Shown in pieces: positions 56,701-64,000 of a DNA stretch of 64,000 nucleotides (position 1 is the first letter of the stretch; every line of letters begins with the position of its first letter). Where the stretch lies: positions 328,905,145-328,969,144 of the forward strand of contig JBAIZL010000002.1 in assembly GCA_036971475.1 (NCBI GenBank), read 5' to 3'. The DNA is from Prosapia bicincta. Lineage: Eukaryota > Arthropoda > Insecta > Hemiptera > Cercopidae. A model generated the notes under the pieces. The model was not told the DNA's origin and searched no databases. It worked only from the letters and a program-made list of their open reading frames with translations. The position numbers were made by a program, and so were the translations under genes.

Positions 56701-59700
56701 TTCGCCATGTTCGCAAGTACAAAAACTGTGTTTTGAATAGCAAACTTTATCCCGCAATCGGGCTTACCACTACTTAGTGATTCCAAAATAACGATTTTTA
56801 TCATGTTCGCAAGTACAAAAACTGTGTTTTGTATAGCAAACTTTATCCCGCAATCGGGCTTACCACTACTTAGTGATTCCAAAATAACGATTTCGCCATG
56901 TTCGCAAGTACAAAAACTGTGTTTTGTATAGCAAACTTTATCCCGCAATCGGCCTTACCACTACTTAGTGGTTCCAAAATAACGATGTCACCATGTTCGC
57001 AAGTACAAAAACTGTGTTTTGTATAGCAAAATTTATCCCGCAATCGGGCTTACCACTACTTAGTGATTCCAAAATAACGATTTTTATCATGTTCGCAAGT
57101 ACAAAAACTTTGTTTTGTATAGCAAAATTTATCCCGCAATCGGGCTTACCGCTACTTAGTGATTCCAAAATAACGATTTCGCCATGTTCGCAAGTACAAA
57201 AACTGTAATTTGTATAGCAAACTTTATCCCGCAATCGGGCTTACCACTACTTAGTGATTCCAAAATAACGATTTCGCCATGTTCGCAAGTACAAAAACTG
57301 TGTTTTGTATAGCAAAATTTATCCCGCAACCGGGCTTACCACTACTTAGTGATTCCAAAATAACGATTTCGCCATGTTCGCAAGTACAAAAACTGTGTTT
57401 TGTATAGCAAACTTTATCCCGCAATCGGGCTTACCACTACTTAGTGATTCCAAAATAACGATTTTTATCATGTTCGCAAGTACAAAAACTGTGTTTTGTA
57501 TAGCAAACTTTATCCCGCAATCGGGCTTACCACTACTTAGTGATTCCAAAATAACGATTTCGCCATGTTCGCAAGTACAAAAACTGTGTTTTGTATAGCA
57601 AAATTTATCCCGCAACCGGGCTTACCACTACTTAGTGATTCCAAAATAACGATTTCGCCATGTTCGCAAGTACAAAAACTGTGTTTTGTATAGCAAACTT
57701 TATCCCGCAATCGGGCTTACCACTACTTAGTGATTCCAAAATAACGATTATTATCATGTTCGCAAGTACAAAAACTGTGTTTTGTATAGCAAACTTTATC
57801 CCGCAATCGGGCTTACCACTACTTAGTGATTCCAAAATAACGATTTCGCCATGTTCGCAAGTACAAAAACTGTGTTTTGTATAGCAAACTTTATCCCGCA
57901 ATCGGCCTTACCACTACTTAGTGGTTCCAAAATAACGATGTCACCATGTTCGCAAGTACAAAAACTGTGTTTTGTATAGCAAAATTTATCCCGCAATCGG
58001 GCTTACCACTACTTAGTGATTCCAAAATAACGATTTTTATCATGTTCGCAAGTACAAAAACTTTGTTTTGTATAGCAAAATTTATCCCGCAATCGGGCTT
58101 ACCGCTACTTAGTGATTCCAAAATAACGATTTCGCCATGTTCGCAAGTACAAAAACTGTAATTTGTATAGCAAACTTTATCCCGCAATCGGGCTTACCAT
58201 TACTTCGTGATTCCAAAATAACGATTTCGCCATGTTCGCAAGTACAAAAACTGTGTTTTGTATAGCAAAATTTATCCCGCAATCGGGCTTACCATTACTT
58301 CGTGATTCCAAAATAACGATTTCGCCATGTTCGCAAGTACAAAAACTGTGTTTTGTATAGTAAACTTTATCCCGCAATCGGGCTTACCACTACTTAGTGA
58401 TTCCAAAATAACGATTTCGCCATGTTCGCAAGTACAAAAACTGTGTTTTGTATAGCAAACTTTATCCCGCAATCGGGCTTACCACTACTTAGTGATTCCA
58501 AAATAACGATTTCGCCATGTTCGCAAGTACAAAAACTGTGTTTTGTATAGCAAAATTTATCCCGCAACCGGGCTTACCACTACTTAGTGATTCCAAAATA
58601 ACGATTTCGCCATGTTCGCAAGTACAAAAACTGTGTTTTGTATAGCAAACTTTATCCCGCAATCGGGCTTACCACTACTTAGTGATTCCAAAATAACGAT
58701 TTTTATCATGTTCGCAAGTACAAAAACTGTGTTTTGTATAGCAAACTTTATCCCGCAATCGGGCTTACCACTACTTAGTGATTCCAAAATAACGATTTCG
58801 CCATGTTCGCAAGTACAAAAACTGTGTTTTGTATAGCAAACTTTATCCCGCAACCGGGCTTACCACTACTTAGTGGTTCCAAAATAACGATGTCACCATG
58901 TTCGCAAGTACAAAAACTGTGTTTTGTATAGCAAAATTTATCCCGCAATCGGGCTTACCACTACTTAGTGATTCCAAAATAACGATTTTTATCATGTTCG
59001 CAAGTACAAAAACTTTGTTTTGTATAGCAAAATTTATCCCGCAATCGGGCTTACCGCTACTTAGTGATTCCAAAATAACGATTTCGCCATGTTCGCAAGT
59101 ACAAAAACTGTAATTTGTATAGCAAACTTTATCCCGCAATCGGGCTTACCATTACTTCGTGATTCCAAAATAACGATTTCGCCATGTTCGCAAGTACAAA
59201 AACTGTGTTTTGTATAGCAAAATTTATCCCGCAATCGGGCTTACCATTACTTCGTGATTCCAAAATAACGATTTCGCCATGTTCGCAAGTACAAAAACTG
59301 TGTTTTGTATAGCAAACTTTATCCCGCAATCGGGCTTACCACTACTTAGTGATTCCAAAATAACGATTTCGCCATGTTCGCAAGTACAAAAACTGTGTTT
59401 TGTATAGCAAAATTTATCCCGGCATCGGGCTTACCACTACTTAGTGATTCCAAAATAACGATTTTTATCATGTTCGCAAGTACAAAAACTTTGTTTTGTA
59501 TAGCAAAATTTATCCCGCAATCGGGCTTACCGCTACTTAGTGATTCCAAAATAACGATTTCGCCATGTTCGCAAGTACAAAAACTGTGTTTTGTATAGCA
59601 AACTTTATCCCGCAATCGGGCTTACCATTACTTCGTGATTAGAAAATAACGATTTCGCCATGTTCGCAAGTACAAAAACTGTGTTTTGTATAGCAAACTT

Positions 59701-61213
59701 TATCCCGCAATCGGGCTTACCACTACTTAGTGATTCCAAAATAACGATTTTTATCATGTTCGCAAGTACAAAAACTGTGTTTTATATAGCAAACTTTATC
59801 CCGCAACCGGGCTTACCACTACTTAGTGATTCCAAAATAACGATTTCGCCATGTTCGCAAGTACAAAAACTGTGTTTTGTATAGCAAACTTTATCCCGCA
59901 ATCGGGCTTACCACTACTTAGTGATTCCAAAATAACGATTTTTATCATGTTCGCAAGTACAAAAACTTTGTTTTGTATAGCAAAATTTATCCCGCAATCG
60001 GGCTTACCGCTACTTAGTGATTCCAAAATAACGATTTCGCCATGTTCGCAAGTACAAAAACTGTGTTTTGTATAGCAAAATTTATCCCGCAATCGGGCTT
60101 ACCATTACTTCGTGATTCCAAAATAACGATTTCGCCATGTTCGCAAGTACAAAAACTGTGTTTTGTATAGCAAACTTTATCCTGCAATCGGGCTTACCAC
60201 TACTTAGTGATTCCAAAATAACGATTTCGCCATGTTCGCAAGTACAAAAACTGTGTTTTGTATAGCAAACTTTATCCCGCAATCGGGCTTACCACTACTT
60301 AGTGATTCCAAAATAACGATTTTTATCATGTTCGCAAGTACAAAAACTGTGTTTTGTATAGCAAACTTTATCCCGCAATCGGGCTTACCACTACTTAGTG
60401 ATTCCAAAATAACGATTTTTATCATGTTCGCAAGTACAAAAACTTTGTTTTGTATAGCAAAATTTATCCCGCAATCGGGCTTACCGCTACTTAGTGATTC
60501 CAAAATAACGATTTCGCCATGTTCGCAAGTACAAAAACTGTAATTTGTATAGCAAACTTTATCCCGCAATCGGGCTTACCATTACTTCGTGATTCCAAAA
60601 TAACGATTTCGCCATGTTCGCAAGTACAAAAACTGTGTTTTGTATAGCAAAATTTATCCCGCAATCGGGCTTACCATTACTTCGTGATTCCAAAATAACG
60701 ATTTCGCCATGTTCGCAAGTACAAAAACTGTGTTTTGTATAGCAAACTTTATCCCGCAATCGGGCTTACCACTACTTAGTGATTCCAAAATAACGATTTC
60801 GCCATGTTCGCAAGTACAAAAACTGTGTTTTGTATAGCAAAATTTATCCCGCAATCGGGCTTACCACTACTTAGTGATTCCAAAATAACGATTTTTATCA
60901 TGTTCGCAAGTACAAAAACTTTGTTTTGTATAGCAAAATTTATCCCGCAATCGGGCTTACCGCTACTTAGTGATTCCAAAATAACGATTTCGCCATGTTC
61001 GCAAGTACAAAAACTGTGTTTTGTATAGCAAAATTTATCCCGCAATCGGGCTTACCATTACTTCGTGATTCCAAAATAACGATTTCGCCATGTTCGCAAG
61101 TACAAAAACTGTGTTTTGTATAGCAAACTTTATCCCGCAATCGGGCTTACCACTACTTAGTGATTCCAAAATAACGATTTCGCCATGTTCGCAAGTACAA
61201 AAACTGTGTTTTG
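53715..61213. repeat. 95/96-bp satellite, about 78 copies, 7.5 kb
   Basis: The landmark GTTCGCAAGTACAAAAACTG recurs every 95 bp (53851, 53946, 54041) or 96 bp (in monomers with GATTTTTATCATG instead of GATTTCGCCATG). Each monomer contains two small inverted repeats, CCCGCAATCGGG and CACTACTTAGTG. Trimeric 286-bp units dominate 54610-56264, and longer roughly 953-bp (10-monomer) blocks recur after 56965. The first monomer is diverged; the last is cut after CTGTGTTTTG at 61213. Many short frames on both strands are by-products of a stop-poor monomer. Confidence 0.97.
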
Positions 61214-61518
61214 AAACATTGACCATATGAACTAAGTTACTGACAGGCATTTACAAAACAAGACTTAACTGGAGACAAATTTGAGCCCAGTTTTCTCGGT
61301 AATAGTATTAACTAGAGGGGCGTGTTTCGGATGACAGGACGTGACGGTCGTCTGTCAACTTGTACAAATGTTTGTGAAGCTAATGACATCGCTTTATTCT
61401 GACATTTCCTGTTTACAGGTTCAATGTCTGCTTTTGGAAATAAAATCGCGTCTAGCGAGATAACGGATACTTACCAGGCTGATGAAAATAGTTAAATAAC
61501 TGGAAGAACGGAGAAAGT
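61214..61518. other. Unassigned sequence
   Basis: No gene or repeat recognised between the satellite and the MITE. Confidence 0.4.
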
Positions 61519-62138
61519 ATTATAAATAGGGATAGGCCGATTCCGATTCTCGATTTTAGGAATCGTCGTTGTAATGGTATTGACAAATTGCCGATACCCG
61601 ATTAAAGTGCTGATTTCGATTCTTGTTCTTATAACCGTGAAAATACGTGTGCGTTGTAATTTATTGAGAAAATAATTAATTATTAACTAATTAATTAACG
61701 AACTAATTAAAACTAATTAATTATGTTTTATTTATGTGTTGGTTGTTTTTATTGATCTAAACGTTTAAAGCAAATACCGATTTGAGAATTTGAAAATTTT
61801 ATTATTATTTATGACGCAACAAACATAGACGTTTCTGGTCGGAAGCGTTTCTGGTCCGCTTGTTTCTAACTTATATTCGATGTTTGTGATGCTTTCAGAT
61901 ATTCCTATTCATAAATCAAGGATGTACGTTTTTGTAGCCTACTACATTAAAACGTAAATTACAAAAGCCTTCACCATATGATCAAGATGCTAACTAAATT
62001 AATTATTAGAGAATATCATGTATGTCTATATAACTTGTACGGAACGAGCGTGGACTTAAGAATCGAGAATAAGAAGAAAATTTTTAGAATCGATACTGAA
62101 TCGAAAATTTTAGGAATCAGCATACCTCTAATTATAAA
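61519..62138 (-). mobile_element. hAT-like MITE, copy 2
   Basis: The element at 61527-62130 starts TAGGGATAGGCCGATTCC and ends CATACCTCTA. It is flanked by perfect 8-bp duplications ATTATAAA (61519-61526 and 62131-62138). Its reverse complement aligns with the 32581-33154 copy (for example TGATTTATGAATAGGAATAT and TTACGTTTTAATGTAGT). There is no coding capacity. Confidence 0.85.
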
Positions 62139-62865
62139 CGATAGCATATTTAAAAAATATATATATATCTTTAAATGAAATGGTTACCTAGTGTTCTTGA
62201 GAATAGAAAGCGCCTCAGAAAATAGACCCGGAATGAAAATCAATCACTAATTACGTTGAAAATGGCAAATCGCCCAAACGATAACAGATATTGCTAGATA
62301 AAATCTTGACACGATGTTTACATCCCTTCTGTTACCATGACAACCCCATCCTTCCCCGTTACTTTAATCACACATAACTTCTGTAATCAGCTCCATCCGA
62401 CATCCCCTTCCTGGTATTAAACCATGATATCATTAGAAATAATCCACTACATTTAAATTAGACACAAAGGCAGGCAAAGTTCTTCAACTTTTCTATACAT
62501 TTTGCTTAAGTAAATAGAGTATAAGATATTCCCATAAATAATAGCGTTTGTTATAAATAAGACGAAGCTGCGTCAAGAAGCCGTGGTAACCGACGTATGG
62601 CTTCCAGCGCCAGATAAGCGGATTTACTTCCTTCTAGTTAATTAAAGGCAACTCCTGAGGGAGCGGAGAGTGCTGCGTATTTGTTCGCTATTCCTTTATG
62701 TTTCCTTGTTTTTAATTAATTTTTTTTACACTGAAAAGTACTTTGATATTGTTAGGAAACTGGAAGCAAAATTATGTATGGTATTTTGGTCTGTAAAAGC
62801 AACGAGTCAAGAAAGAACAATCACGGTTTATCTCAGGGTAACATATAGGCAGTAGAGCTCTATTA
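62139..62865. other. Unassigned sequence
   Basis: A 61-codon frame at 62670-62855 has a hydrophobic start but no recognisable domain. Nothing else seen. Confidence 0.35.
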
Positions 62866-63530
62866 ATTGGAATCTCGAGGAAGTGTAAGAGGCTAACGTT
62901 GCAGGATTGTTTACTTAAGCTCCTCCTAGTCATGAGGCCTAACAAGAGGCTCTCTTAGGCAGGATTGTTTACCTGCAGTTGAGCTCCTCCTAATCGTGAA
63001 CACAAAGCATTATAAGAGTGTCATAGGTTCTGTGCGCAGGATTGTTTACTTGAAGTTAAACTCCTCCTAATCGTGAACACAAAGCATTGTAAGAGTATCA
63101 TAGGTTCCGTGCGCAAGATTGTTACTTGAAGTTGAACTTATCTTTATCGGATTCTGGAGAAACTATCTTAGGTTCCGCGCGTAGGAATGTTACCTGAAGT
63201 TGAGCTCCTCCTAATCGGGAACACAAAGCATTGTAAGAGGCTCTCGTAAGCCGGATTGTTGATCTGAAGTTGACCTCATCTTTATCGGATTCTCGAGAAA
63301 GTGCCATAGGTTCCGCGCACACGAATGTGTACTCGAAGTTGAGCTCCTAATATTCGGGAGTACAAAGCATTGTAAGAGGCTCTCGTAGGCAAGATTGTGT
63401 TCTTGAAGTTGAGGCCATCTTTATCGGGATCTGCAGAAAGTGTCGTAGGTCCTGTGCGCAGCATTGTTTACCTGAAGTTGGGATCCTTGATATCGGAATC
63501 ACAAGGAAGTGTCAAAGGCTCGCCTGATTA
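62866..63530. repeat. ~69-77-bp degenerate tandem array
   Basis: GGATTGTTTAC-type landmarks occur at 62904, 62962, 63039, 63116, 63184, 63253, 63322, 63392 and 63461. Units share GAAGTTGAGCTCCTCCTAAT and ACAAAGCATTGTAAGAG. Two subtypes (with and without CTTTATCGG) alternate after 63116. Confidence 0.88.
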
Positions 63531-64000
63531 CTTTACCTAAATACAGCTATTTTTATCAAATGGTTATATCTTGCATCCTTACATCCCTAATGTAATAGAG
63601 TAAAAGTGGGTCTAATAATTAGTGTTTGTTTTTAAATACGCCAAGACCAATAGCTTACTGACAATCGACGGTTTTTATGAATTTTTATAATCAAGGAGTG
63701 TTTGTAAATTTCTTAAAAATTTGAATAAGGTAAATAATGCAGAATGTGTAGTAGTTTTGTGTGTTGTTTAGTTTTATTGTATTTGTTTATTGTTCATTCT
63801 TTTCAATTATTCATGTTTTTACAGGTATGATTTCAAAACAGTAGAACATTACCACCATGTGTACCAAATGACTTAAGGTAGGTAGCTCAAATGTTATAGC
63901 TTGCTCTGCTATGTATACTCCATGTATTAGTGAATAGAGTAAAATGTTTTTCCCATAAAGCATACCAAACAAGTCCATGGGTTTTGCAACTTCCTTCAAA
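63531..64000. other. Unassigned sequence to window end
   Basis: AT-rich, no gene or repeat recognised. Confidence 0.4.

Noticed and set aside
53715..61213. Regular repeats of 95 bp as a possible CRISPR array
   Set aside because: The whole period is conserved, with no unique spacers, and the context is a eukaryotic genome; it is a satellite.
54011..61250. Dozens of 66-121-codon frames on both strands (FASTKTVFCIANFIP..., MRDKVCYTKHSF...)
   Set aside because: They are translations of the 95-bp satellite in different frames; start and stop positions follow the array phase.
1..64000. Telomeric TTAGG or TTAGGG arrays as an explanation for the repeat density
   Set aside because: No such arrays seen on either strand; a subtelomeric position cannot be claimed.

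Overview
This window is eukaryotic, AT-rich, intron-bearing-style non-coding DNA from an animal genome, most likely an invertebrate and plausibly an arthropod. The evidence is the mobile-element mix: a Bel/Pao LTR retrotransposon, a Penelope-like element with a GIY-YIG domain, two pogo-like elements with C-terminal zinc fingers, an IS630/Tc1/mariner-type transposase ending in an acidic Ser-rich tail, hAT-like MITEs and tRNA-headed SINE-like repeats. I recognise no host protein-coding gene, rRNA gene or functional tRNA gene, and no operon-style organisation or CRISPR array. The species cannot be named from the sequence.

Layout. 1-5 kb: a TA-flanked mariner-like element (645-3670) with a broken transposase and a 13-copy 131-bp array inside it, then a foldback element and a SINE-like copy. 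6-14 kb: back-to-back tandem arrays with periods of 151, 147, about 30, 22 and 74 bp. 15-19 kb: a SINE-like copy, a decayed LINE reverse transcriptase whose C-terminal segment is a 59-bp x 14 array, and a pogo-like element carrying a 323-codon transposase remnant. 20-29 kb: a 29-bp array and an 18-bp array split by a nearly intact Bel/Pao element (22489-28219, LTRs differing at one base, 5-bp duplication GTGAC). 29-34 kb: small repeats and a hAT-like MITE. 34-37.5 kb: a 28-bp array with 168-bp higher-order units. 38-44 kb: several copies of a dispersed repeat family and a LINE fragment amplified as a roughly 190-bp array. 43.7-47.5 kb: three nested insertions (dispersed repeat, Penelope-like element, pogo-like element). 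48-53.7 kb: arrays of 31, about 20-21 and about 20/60 bp. 53.7-61.2 kb: a 7.5-kb, 95/96-bp satellite with multi-level higher-order structure. 61.5-64 kb: a second copy of the hAT-like MITE, then a roughly 70-77-bp array.

No pathway links these parts. The unifying theme is satellite formation and element nesting. By my coordinates about 26 kb (roughly 40 percent) lies in some 17 sequence-unrelated tandem families, and at least three of these arose inside identifiable transposable elements. All functional calls rest on reading motifs by eye; no database search was run.
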